Both the position numbers and the translations under genes were made by a program. From Micavibrio sp. UBA1850 (GTDB lineage: Bacteria > Pseudomonadota > Alphaproteobacteria > Micavibrionales > Micavibrionaceae), in the NCBI GenBank assembly GCA_002338525.1, contig DDIM01000003.1, forward strand, positions 18,148 to 65,840: a DNA stretch of 47,693 nt, written 5' to 3'. Positions 17,037 through 25,203 of the stretch are shown one piece after another. Each line of letters starts with the position of its first letter. Positions within the stretch are counted from its first letter, which is position 1. Below the pieces are notes generated by a model. That model did not search any database. It saw only the letters and a list, made by a program, of their open reading frames with translations, and was not told the DNA's origin.

Positions 17037-18049
17037 GCAATGTTGATATAAAAATGACCCTAAAAACACTTCAATCTGGTAGTTTACTTGACCGCCACCA
17101 GATGAATTGTGTTGTGAAAACAATTATGAACGGCGATGTCCCAGACATCCAAATCTCATCATTCCTATCATTGATTGCCGCCAGAGGCGAAACAATCGAA
17201 GAAATCATAGGCGCCGCCACAGCCATGCGAGATCGTGCCCTTAAAATTAACGCACCAAGCGATGCTGTTGATTGTTGCGGCACAGGAGGAACAGGGTTAT
17301 CTACCTACAGCGTCTCAACTGCCGTTGCCATTGTGGCGTCTGCATGTGGTGTTCCCATGGCAAAGCACGGCAACCGAGCCGCCACATCAAAATCAGGCAC
17401 CGCAGACACCTTAGAAGCTTTGGGCGTTCCATTAGATTACTCAAAAGAAACAATTGAAAAATCATTATCTGAAATAGGTTTTGGCTTTTTGATGGCACCT
17501 CTTCATCATCAAGCATTGCGCCACGTCGCACATGTTAGAAAAGAGCTAGGGTTTCGCACCATCTTCAACATTTTAGGGCCGCTTGCCAATCCAGCCCAAA
17601 CAAAACGTCAGCTCATCGGCGTATCGGATAAAAAATATCTCGAGCCTTTGTCTCACGCGTTAAAAGAAATGGGCACACAGCACGCGTGGATAGTACATGG
17701 AGAAGACGGCATGGATGAAATCACCGTCACTGGGAACACATATGTATCTGTTTTAGACAATGGCACAATCACGCAAAAAACATTAACGCCTGAGGATTTT
17801 GGCCTGCCCTACCATGAACTCAATGATTTAAAAGGTGGTGACCCATACACCAATGCCGCAGCCTTAAAAGCGTTACTTAAAGGTGAAAAAAACGCATATC
17901 GTGATATTGTCCTTGCCAATACCGCAGCAATTTTGGTCATTGCGCAAAAAGTAAGTGACCTCAAAGAAGGTGTCGTTTTTGCATCAAACGCCATTGATAA
18001 CGGACACGCCCTCAATAAACTAAACGCTTACAAGGCTTATAAGAAATAA
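17033..18049 (+). CDS. trpD: Anthranilate phosphoribosyltransferase
   Basis: Transfers phosphoribose from PRPP to anthranilate. The 338 residues have the helical N-terminal domain, the PRPP loop at 83-88 (CGTGGTGLSTYSVSTA), KHGNRAATSKSGTADTLEALG, and the ILGPLANPA segment. The loop reads GTGGTG where GTGGDG is the common form. It overlaps trpG by 4 bases and its stop overlaps the trpC start (TAATG), giving a tight trpG-trpD-trpC operon. Confidence 0.96.
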   Translation: MSNVDIKMTLKTLQSGSLLDRHQMNCVVKTIMNGDVPDIQISSFLSLIAARGETIEEIIGAATAMRDRALKINAPSDAVDCCGTGGTGLSTYSVSTAVAIVASACGVPMAKHGNRAATSKSGTADTLEALGVPLDYSKETIEKSLSEIGFGFLMAPLHHQALRHVAHVRKELGFRTIFNILGPLANPAQTKRQLIGVSDKKYLEPLSHALKEMGTQHAWIVHGEDGMDEITVTGNTYVSVLDNGTITQKTLTPEDFGLPYHELNDLKGGDPYTNAAALKALLKGEKNAYRDIVLANTAAILVIAQKVSDLKEGVVFASNAIDNGHALNKLNAYKAYKK

Positions 18050-18834
18050 TGACAATACTTGAGCAAATATGCGATAAAAAACGCGAACACGTAAAACTTA
18101 TGAAAGGTCAAAAAAGTGAGCAATCGCTTATTGATGCTATCGATAAGTCATTACCGCGCTTTAATTTTGAAAAAGCCCTTCAAAATTGTAAAGACGCAAA
18201 TATACACGCCATCATCGCAGAAATTAAAAAAGCCTCTCCTAGCAAGGGTATCATAAGAGCTGATTTTAATCCTGTAGAGATTGCAAAAAATTATGAACAG
18301 GCAGGCACGACATGCATTTCATGCCTCACTGATGAACCCTATTTCCAAGGGCGCGACGAGTATCTAAAACAAGTTAAATCGACAATACACACGCCTGTCT
18401 TACGTAAGGATTTTATGGTCGATCTTTACCAGATATATGAAAGCCGTGCACTTGGCGCGGACGCCATTCTTATTATTATGGCAGCGTTAGATGACAAGCT
18501 TGCCTATGACATGTTTCAGCTCGCAACAGAGCTTGGTATGAGTGCATTATTTGAGGTTCATGATTCGCAAGAGCTCGATCGGGCTCTTCAATTGTCTCCT
18601 AAAATCGTTGGTGTTAACAATAGAAACCTTAAAACGTTAGATGTTTCATTATCAACTTCATACACGCTGATTAATGATATGCCAGACGACGTCATCAAAA
18701 TATCAGAAAGTGGCATCTCCACATACGGTGAGATTAACGATTTGAAATCAAAAGGCTTTGATGGCTTTCTCATCGGTGAAAGCCTTATGAATAAACAAGA
18801 TGAATCTGGTACGTTATCTGACTTTCTAAAATAA
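18049..18834 (+). CDS. trpC: Indole-3-glycerol-phosphate synthase
   Basis: Closes the indole ring from carboxyphenylaminodeoxyribulose phosphate. The 261-residue TIM barrel has the substrate-binding AEIKKASPSKGIIR, LRKDFMVDLYQIYESRALG (catalytic Lys), IVGVNNRNLKTL and the phosphate-binding ISESGI near the C-terminus. It is the last gene of trpGDC; the moaC and moeA genes that often follow trpC in Alphaproteobacteria are not here, and lexA comes next after 100 bases. It is not fused to TrpF. Confidence 0.97.
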   Translation: MTILEQICDKKREHVKLMKGQKSEQSLIDAIDKSLPRFNFEKALQNCKDANIHAIIAEIKKASPSKGIIRADFNPVEIAKNYEQAGTTCISCLTDEPYFQGRDEYLKQVKSTIHTPVLRKDFMVDLYQIYESRALGADAILIIMAALDDKLAYDMFQLATELGMSALFEVHDSQELDRALQLSPKIVGVNNRNLKTLDVSLSTSYTLINDMPDDVIKISESGISTYGEINDLKSKGFDGFLIGESLMNKQDESGTLSDFLK

Positions 18835-18851
18835 TTCCCTGACCGCTAGAC

Positions 18852-18880
18852 TTGACGAGCTGAGAGAACTAATGTAGAAC
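18852..18880 (+). promoter_or_regulatory. lexA promoter with SOS box
   Basis: The direct repeat GAAC-TAATGTA-GAAC occupies 18866-18880, exactly the GAAC-N7-GAAC form of the alphaproteobacterial LexA box. A -35-like TTGACG (18852-18857) and a -10-like TAGAAC (18875-18880), 17 bases apart, overlap it, so bound LexA would cover the promoter. This implies autoregulation and an SOS response. Confidence 0.8.
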
Positions 18881-18934
18881 ATAATAGGACATAACAAGAA
18901 TATTATTATTAAATAATAAAGGGAAGGCATAAAT

Positions 18935-19618
18935 ATGCTTACAAAAAAACAGCATGATTTGCTCTTATACATTCACACACATATGAAAGAAGGCGACGTA
19001 GCCCCCTCTTTCGATGAAATGAAAGACGCCCTTGATTTAAAATCAAAATCAGGTATTCACCGCCTCATAACAGCGCTCGTTGAAAGAGGCTATCTAGAGC
19101 GCCTGCCTAACCGCGCACGTGCTTTATCAATTAAAAAACTCCCTGATAGTTTCAGTGAATCCGAAAAAAGCGCACTTCCCGCTGAAAATGAAGTGCCTCC
19201 TCCATCAAATGATATATTCAAAAGCGAGCTGTCTGGCGTGCGCCCTATTCCCATGTATGGCAAAATTTCCGCAGGAACGCCTATTGAAGCCATTCGTCAC
19301 GAAGGCAACTATTTTGACGCGCCACTTAGCCTTATGGGATCTGGCGATTATTACGCCTTGGAAGTTGATGGTGAATCAATGCTCAACGCCGGTATTCACG
19401 ACGGTGACACAGCGATTATCAAACGTACATCCCAAGCCAACATGGGCGACATTGTCGTGGCTCTTGTTGATGGTGAAGAAGTCACACTTAAGACGTTAGC
19501 AAAAGATAAAGATCATATTGTTTTGCAACCTGAAAACGAGCGCTTTGAACCACAATATTACTTGCCCGATCAAGTCACTGTGCAAGGCGTTCTCTCTTCA
19601 ATCATTAGGCGTTACTAA
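18935..19618 (+). CDS. lexA: SOS repressor LexA
   Basis: Represses DNA-damage genes and cleaves itself when RecA is activated. The 227 residues have the N-terminal winged helix (about 1-66; APSFDEMKDALDLKSKSGIH), a linker, and the S24 peptidase domain with the cleavage bond Ala113-Gly114 (GKISAGTPIEA), catalytic Ser148 (GESMLNAGIHDGD) and Lys186 (EEVTLKTLAK). The recognition-helix region has the alphaproteobacterial SKSGIHRLI type, consistent with the direct-repeat box found upstream. It is convergent with comEC, with 10 bases between stops. Confidence 0.97.
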   Translation: MLTKKQHDLLLYIHTHMKEGDVAPSFDEMKDALDLKSKSGIHRLITALVERGYLERLPNRARALSIKKLPDSFSESEKSALPAENEVPPPSNDIFKSELSGVRPIPMYGKISAGTPIEAIRHEGNYFDAPLSLMGSGDYYALEVDGESMLNAGIHDGDTAIIKRTSQANMGDIVVALVDGEEVTLKTLAKDKDHIVLQPENERFEPQYYLPDQVTVQGVLSSIIRRY

Positions 19619-19628
19619 TAAATGGCGA

Positions 19629-21716
19629 TTACTTCACCCACGGTCGATCGCCGCGCGTATCCGCAACAGTTTTAATCTTGTAGTCTCCGCCCTTATCAAT
19701 CCATATGGCGTGCGCACCATCATGTTTAAAACTGTACCAGTCTATGTCACGCGCCCCGCATTCACGACCTTTGATTGAAAATGGTGCAATAACTAAATCA
19801 GACATATTACATGCCTGAGCTGCTGCATATTTTTCCTTTAGAAAGGAGACTTTTACGTCTGCACGATCATAAAAGCACATATCAGTATCACAGCATAATT
19901 GGCCTTCACAGCCCGATTTTGGTGCTGTCAGGGGTTTTTCTTTATGTTCTCCCAGATAATCTAGCCATGTGTTTTTTATAAACCTACCCTTACGACCATC
20001 TGAGACAATTGTGGTTTCTGCTTCATGTATCGCCCATAAACGCCCGTCATCAGATACTAAAATATCCGCAGGGCTTGCCAATGTAATAGACACGATGGCG
20101 ATACCCACCAAAACAACACCAAAGATTTTTTCATATCCTCGGATACTCATGAATAGCAAACCACCTAAAACCCAAAGACAAAATGCGTAAAAAGGCATTG
20201 TGGGCATCGTCGCACTTACCCCCTCAAGAGACCCCACAAATTCTGAAACATCAATTATGCGCTCAACGCCCCACCTCATAATCGCCAATGGCAAGGCCGT
20301 AAGATCAAAAGGAAGCATGACATAAGAAAACACAGCCATCGGCATCACGACAAACCCCATAATCGGTACAGCCATTAAGTTGCCCAATATGCCATATACT
20401 GAAATATGCTGGAAATGATATAGGGTAAATGGCATTGTCACGATCGTTGCGATAACAGTGGTAGCACATATACTGAGCAAATAAAGCCACACTTTATATA
20501 GCGGGTTACTGTTGGCATAGTGACGAACCCAAAATGATCTTGTTGATGTATAAAAAATAATCAACCCCATAACTGCGGCAAAAGACATTTGAAAACTTGC
20601 ACTTAACAAGCTTTCAGGGCGCAACACCATAACTAGAAACGCTGCAAATGCCAGCAAATGAACCGAAAATGGTGATCTATCCATTAAGATCGCAAGAAAG
20701 AACATACCCGTCATCAAACATGCCCGCGTTGTGGGAACCGACGCACCGACAAGCAATGTGTAAAACAATGCCGCCATAAATGCCGCAACGGCTGCAATTT
20801 TTTTTGTCTGAAACCGAAGCGCAAAAATAGGGAAAAAAGACAGAAGCAGGCGTATTGTAAAAAACACGGTTGCGGAAAACAAGCCGACATGAAGACCAGA
20901 GATTGCAAGCATATGCGATAGCCCGGAATCTTTAAGGTGCGACCATGTGTAATCATCAATCATCGCCCGATCTCCCGTTAACAACGCTTTGACAATTGGA
21001 TTGGCATAAGAGTCCTCACGGACAACTTTGTCCTTCATTGAAGAGGCTGTGCTGTATAAAAAATCATATATATACTCTTTTGAAGGATCACCATCGCCGA
21101 TAATTTCAAACTTTGATAACGTAAACCCCGTGGCGCCGATTTGCTTAAAATAAAAATAACGTTGAAAATCAAATCCTCTTAGCATAACAGGTTCTGATGG
21201 CGGCCGTATTGACGCCAAAACAGAGATCATTTGCCCCCTATTAAGGTCTTGTTTTTGGCGCATGGTAAGCTGAATGAATTTAGGCGTATCACTATTTTGT
21301 AAGCCTTCGACATTAACATCGCGAAGCAAAATACGCTTACTTGTTCCTCGATCCTCAACCTTTTCAATCACGCCCTCAACATTGGTAAAGCGTAGCTCTT
21401 TTTCCAAAACAGGCGCATCGACGCTGTGTGTTCGCAATACCCCCACAACCATACCAAGTAAAATCAGTGCAACAAAAAACAAAAAGATAAAACGGCTGTC
21501 ACCGATTTGTTTATATTTATAAGTAGCCCCTAAAAACAAAGCAGCACATATAGTAAGAATGGTTAAAGATGGCTCATGTGGTAGTGAAAAATAAATAGAA
21601 ATGCCAAGACCAAGACAAATAGGCCACCACAATATCAAATATTCTTTTTGCCGGCCGTAAAACGCCTCACAATAAGCAATAATTGCCTGTAAATTGATTT
21701 TATTAAGATTATTCAT
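19629..21716 (-). CDS. comEC: ComEC/Rec2-family DNA-uptake channel protein
   Basis: Inner-membrane channel expected to carry single-stranded DNA into the cell. The 695 residues have N-terminal helices and a DUF4131-type soluble segment (about 25-230), the Competence domain with HMLAISGLHVGLFSA and many membrane helices (about 270-545), and a Cys-containing C-terminal domain (about 550-695). The C-terminus has no HxHxDH motif, so the metallo-beta-lactamase domain of longer ComEC proteins is absent, as in many alphaproteobacterial forms. It is convergent with lexA and divergent from gltA. Confidence 0.92.
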   Translation of the reverse strand: MNNLNKINLQAIIAYCEAFYGRQKEYLILWWPICLGLGISIYFSLPHEPSLTILTICAALFLGATYKYKQIGDSRFIFLFFVALILLGMVVGVLRTHSVDAPVLEKELRFTNVEGVIEKVEDRGTSKRILLRDVNVEGLQNSDTPKFIQLTMRQKQDLNRGQMISVLASIRPPSEPVMLRGFDFQRYFYFKQIGATGFTLSKFEIIGDGDPSKEYIYDFLYSTASSMKDKVVREDSYANPIVKALLTGDRAMIDDYTWSHLKDSGLSHMLAISGLHVGLFSATVFFTIRLLLSFFPIFALRFQTKKIAAVAAFMAALFYTLLVGASVPTTRACLMTGMFFLAILMDRSPFSVHLLAFAAFLVMVLRPESLLSASFQMSFAAVMGLIIFYTSTRSFWVRHYANSNPLYKVWLYLLSICATTVIATIVTMPFTLYHFQHISVYGILGNLMAVPIMGFVVMPMAVFSYVMLPFDLTALPLAIMRWGVERIIDVSEFVGSLEGVSATMPTMPFYAFCLWVLGGLLFMSIRGYEKIFGVVLVGIAIVSITLASPADILVSDDGRLWAIHEAETTIVSDGRKGRFIKNTWLDYLGEHKEKPLTAPKSGCEGQLCCDTDMCFYDRADVKVSFLKEKYAAAQACNMSDLVIAPFSIKGRECGARDIDWYSFKHDGAHAIWIDKGGDYKIKTVADTRGDRPWVK

Positions 21717-21723
21717 TTAAGTC

Positions 21724-21753
21724 TTTTCAAGCCCCTGCCACACACTATATAAT
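21724..21753 (+). promoter_or_regulatory. Candidate gltA promoter
   Basis: TTTTCA (21724-21729), an 18-base spacer and a perfect TATAAT (21748-21753) lie in the 73-base gap between the divergent comEC and gltA starts. The leader would be about 30 bases. Confidence 0.5.
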
Positions 21754-21789
21754 ATTAAAGTAAAATCAAATATCTAAAGCGAGACATTC

Positions 21790-23097
21790 ATGAGCGATAC
21801 CCCAGAAAAAACATTTACATTAACAAACGACGAAACGGGAGAGAGCTTTAAACTCCCTGTAATTGATGGCACAACAGGCCCTTCAACGATCGATGTTCGC
21901 AAGCTTTACAGCACAACAGGTTACTTTACCTACGACCCAAGCTTCACATCTACAGCTAGCTGTGATTCCAAAATCACATTTATTGATGGTGAAAAAGGAA
22001 TATTAAGACACCGCGGATACTCTATTGAAGAGCTTACAGAAAAAAGTAACGCATTAGAGGTCGCCTATCTTCTCCTTAATGGCGAACTTCCAACAAAAAA
22101 ACAAATGGAAGAGTTTGACCACACGATCACAAACCACACAATGGTTCATGAACAAATGCACCATTTCTTTAGAGGATTTAGACGCGATGCACACCCTATG
22201 GCGGTTATGGTTGCTGTTGTGGGCGCCATGTCTGCCTTCTATCATGACTCACTTGATATTTGGGATGAGCAGCAGCGCACAATTTCTGCACACCGCCTCA
22301 TTGCAAAAATACCAACAATTGCGGCTATGAGTTATAAATATTCACAAGGGCAACCGTTCGTTTACCCTAAAAATGATCTCAGCTATGCTGAAAACTTCCT
22401 GCATATGTGTTTTTCTCTTCCTGTTGAAGACTATAAGGTCAGCCCTGTGCTTGCAGAAGCCATGGATCGTATCCTTATCCTTCACGCAGATCACGAGCAA
22501 AACGCATCAACGTCAACAGTGCGTATTGCAGGATCATCACAAGCCAACCCATTTGCATGTATTGCATCAGGTATTGCATCACTTTGGGGCCCTGCACACG
22601 GCGGCGCAAACCAAGCGGTACTTGAAATGTTAGAAGAAATTGGCACGAAAGATCGTATCCCGGAATTTTTAGAGCGCGCCAAAGATAAAGACGATCCATT
22701 TAGATTAATGGGCTTTGGACACCGTGTTTATAAAAACTTCGATCCACGCGCCAATGTTTTACGTGATTCATGTCACAAAGTTCTGGCTGAGCTTGGTGTT
22801 GAAAATGATCCAACATTGGAATTGGCTATGGAGCTTGAAAAAATTGCTTTGAGCGACCCTTATTTTGCAGACAGAAAACTCTTCCCGAATGTTGATTTCT
22901 ACTCTGGCATAATCTTACGCGCAATGGGCTTCCCAACGGAAATGTTTACTGTTCTGTTTGCCGTTTCACGTACAGTTGGCTGGATTTCACAATGGAAAGA
23001 AATGATTGAAGAGCCAGCGTTGCGCATTGGACGCCCACGCCAGCTATATATTGGTGAGACAGAGCGTAAATACGTTCCCCTTAAAAAACGTAAATAG
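21790..23097 (+). CDS. gltA: Citrate synthase
   Basis: Condenses oxaloacetate and acetyl-CoA, feeding the product of the pyruvate dehydrogenase encoded in this window into the TCA cycle. The 435 residues match the hexameric type II enzymes. Visible motifs: GILRHRGYSIEEL, the active-site His in LHADHEQNASTSTVR, WGPAHGGANQAVLEML, and MGFGHRVYKNFDPRA. In many relatives gltX lies between comEC and gltA; here gltA directly faces comEC. Confidence 0.98.
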   Translation: MSDTPEKTFTLTNDETGESFKLPVIDGTTGPSTIDVRKLYSTTGYFTYDPSFTSTASCDSKITFIDGEKGILRHRGYSIEELTEKSNALEVAYLLLNGELPTKKQMEEFDHTITNHTMVHEQMHHFFRGFRRDAHPMAVMVAVVGAMSAFYHDSLDIWDEQQRTISAHRLIAKIPTIAAMSYKYSQGQPFVYPKNDLSYAENFLHMCFSLPVEDYKVSPVLAEAMDRILILHADHEQNASTSTVRIAGSSQANPFACIASGIASLWGPAHGGANQAVLEMLEEIGTKDRIPEFLERAKDKDDPFRLMGFGHRVYKNFDPRANVLRDSCHKVLAELGVENDPTLELAMELEKIALSDPYFADRKLFPNVDFYSGIILRAMGFPTEMFTVLFAVSRTVGWISQWKEMIEEPALRIGRPRQLYIGETERKYVPLKKRK

Positions 23098-23115
23098 TGA
23101 CGAATTATTCATAAA

Positions 23116-23149
23116 GACAAAGCCTAATCGGCGCCTAATCGGCTTTGTC
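23116..23149 (-). terminator. Stem-loop spanning the ABC1-kinase stop codon, with 11-bp tandem repeat
   Basis: GACAAAGCC (23116-23124) and GGCTTTGTC (23141-23149) pair perfectly around a 16-base loop. The loop and inner stem are built from two tandem copies of GCCTAATCGGC (23122-23132 and 23133-23143). On the minus strand the stem is followed by TTTAT only, a short T-tract, so termination is plausible but not certain. Confidence 0.4.
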
Positions 23150-24514
23150 GATACCAAACTTTGAAAGAGCTTGAGACTGCTGTGTCTCAAGTTTTTTTGT
23201 ATCAAAGCCTTCAATAAGCTCATTAAATACGCGGTACCAATTAATTTCTGCCTTCAAATGAAGGAAAACAGACCCAAGGCCAAGCGCCGCGCGATCCATA
23301 AATACAAACTCCCTAGGGATTGATATGCTGCCGCCTTGAGCTTTTAGCTTCTCATGAACCTCTTGTGCAATTTCGCGTCCAAAGACACCATTTGTGACTT
23401 CACCAATTTTTCGCACCTTATCATCCATGACCGGAGCATATAAAAAACGCGCCCAGATAATGAGTGTTTCCAGCTGCTCTTTGCTTAAACCTTTGAACCC
23501 CCACGATTCAAAGGCATGAACAGCCCTTTCATTGTCATTTTCCAAAAGTGCGTGATACAAATTTATGACACCTTGAATAAATTGCGGTGGAAATACGCGC
23601 ACGCAACCAAAATCCAGAAGGTTTAAAGACAAATCATCACGCACGGTGTAATTGCCTAAATGTGGATCGCCATGAATTGTTCCATAGTGATAAAATGGAA
23701 TATACCACGCCCTAAACATATTCATCGCAATGGTGTTACGCTCTTCTAAAGACGCGTCTTTAAAATCAAGAATTTTACGCCCCTCAAGCCATTGGCTTGT
23801 AAGGAGACGATCGGTTGAATAGTCATCAATGATGTGTGGGACATGAACCCCCTCCTCATTACGAAGCATATATTCATAAAGGCGGGTATGCTTTGCCTCA
23901 CGTTTATAATCCAACTCCTCATAAAGACGTGCGCTTAGTTCCTCATGAACCAACTTCGTAGAAATTGATTTATCGTATTTTTCATACATCGAAAAAATAA
24001 ACTTCAATTGTTTGATGTCAGCATCAATAGCAGAGCGCATGTCAGGATATTGCAGCTTACATGCAACGTCTAAACCATCCAGTGTCATAGCTCTATGAAC
24101 CTGCCCTAAACTCGCAGCCGCGCAGGCCTCCTGCTCAAATGAATTGAATTTTGATTGCCAATCAGCGCCCAGCTCAGCCTTCATACGGCGTTTCACAAAC
24201 ATCCACCCCATAGATGGTGCATTCGACTGCAACTGTTGAAAGGCTTCCGCATACTCAGGTGGTAGCGCCTCTGGAATTGTTGAAAGTATCTGTCCCACTT
24301 TCATAAGAGGGCCTTTTAAATTACCAAGCGCCTGCGTCAATTGTTGCGCGTGCGCTCCAGATTCAATATTTAGACCAAATAATTTTTGCCCTGCTAGCTT
24401 TGCAGCTAGCCCCGCAACGTTACCAGACACACGACCATAACGTCCGATACGCTTTCCAAGGTGGCTCTCATTTTCTTTGTCCCGTATCGGGTTATTATTA
24501 TTCTCAGATTCCAT
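23135..24514 (-). CDS. ABC1/AarF (UbiB-like) atypical kinase
   Basis: Member of the ABC1/ADCK/UbiB family, ATPases or kinases needed for ubiquinone synthesis. The 459 residues show the family motif KVGQILST (about 77-84), the A-rich loop AAASLGQVHRA, the ATP-binding CKLQYP, catalytic HGDPHLGNYTV and the DFG motif (LLDFGCVRV). Unlike E. coli UbiB there is no pair of C-terminal membrane helices, closer to the COQ8/ADCK3 arrangement. It is divergent from a COQ9-family gene, which strengthens the ubiquinone link. A second, canonical UbiB may exist elsewhere. Confidence 0.9.
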   Translation of the reverse strand: MESENNNNPIRDKENESHLGKRIGRYGRVSGNVAGLAAKLAGQKLFGLNIESGAHAQQLTQALGNLKGPLMKVGQILSTIPEALPPEYAEAFQQLQSNAPSMGWMFVKRRMKAELGADWQSKFNSFEQEACAAASLGQVHRAMTLDGLDVACKLQYPDMRSAIDADIKQLKFIFSMYEKYDKSISTKLVHEELSARLYEELDYKREAKHTRLYEYMLRNEEGVHVPHIIDDYSTDRLLTSQWLEGRKILDFKDASLEERNTIAMNMFRAWYIPFYHYGTIHGDPHLGNYTVRDDLSLNLLDFGCVRVFPPQFIQGVINLYHALLENDNERAVHAFESWGFKGLSKEQLETLIIWARFLYAPVMDDKVRKIGEVTNGVFGREIAQEVHEKLKAQGGSISIPREFVFMDRAALGLGSVFLHLKAEINWYRVFNELIEGFDTKKLETQQSQALSKFGIDKAD

Positions 24515-24582
24515 GACTTTAAAGTGGGGTGAAAATGCAAAAAAGTCTAGGAATAACTGCTCAATGTTGTTTTAATATATAT

Positions 24583-25203
24583 ATGAAAACAGATTTAAAA
24601 GATGAAATACTCACGCAGTGGCTACAAGATATTGCTTTTGATGGATTAACATGGTCATCACTTCAAAACACAGCAGAGCGCATTACAGGCACAAAAGACA
24701 CGGCTGCCGCACTTTTCCCGCATAAGCTAAACACTGCCTTAACAAATATTGCTTATAATTGTGACTTACACATGATTGAAATGCTGGAAGAAAATAATAA
24801 AGACTATGAAAGTATACGCGAAATGGTAGGCGATGCCGTTATGACGCGTCTTTCACTTATGCAACCTAATAAAGAAAGCTACAGGCTGATTAGCGCCTAT
24901 TTAGCAAGGCCAACAAATGTTGTTTTAACCAATAAGATCTTGTGGCAAACCGCAGACAAGATCTGGTCATGGGCAGGTGATACAGCGACCGATTATAACC
25001 GCTATACAAAACGTGGGTTATTGACGGGTATTCTGGGGGCCACATACATTTATTGGTTACAAGGTAGCGATGAAAATAATACTAAAACTAAAGATTTTTT
25101 ATCGCGTCGCATTGAAAATACTGTTAAAATTGGAAGATTCATCGGATCAGTTACAAAAAAAATTCCTAATAGGCACTCTTCAAAATGCAAAAAACAAGCT
25201 TAA
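24583..25203 (+). CDS. COQ9-family ubiquinone biosynthesis protein
   Basis: COQ9 proteins bind lipids and assist ubiquinone ring modification. The protein is mostly helical, and its C-terminal region (RYTKRGLLTGILGATYIYWL, then FLSRRIENTVKIGRF) is the family hallmark. The frame is open from a GTG at 24529 (224 residues), but I prefer the ATG at 24583 (206 residues, MKTDLKDEIL): the upstream residues look non-family, and a GTG start would leave only 14 bases to the divergent ABC1-kinase start. The preferred ATG has no clear Shine-Dalgarno, so the start is uncertain. Confidence 0.85.
   Translation: MKTDLKDEILTQWLQDIAFDGLTWSSLQNTAERITGTKDTAAALFPHKLNTALTNIAYNCDLHMIEMLEENNKDYESIREMVGDAVMTRLSLMQPNKESYRLISAYLARPTNVVLTNKILWQTADKIWSWAGDTATDYNRYTKRGLLTGILGATYIYWLQGSDENNTKTKDFLSRRIENTVKIGRFIGSVTKKIPNRHSSKCKKQA

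Noticed and set aside
23122..23143. CRISPR-like or satellite repeat
   Set aside because: Only two 11-bp copies, directly adjacent with no spacer.
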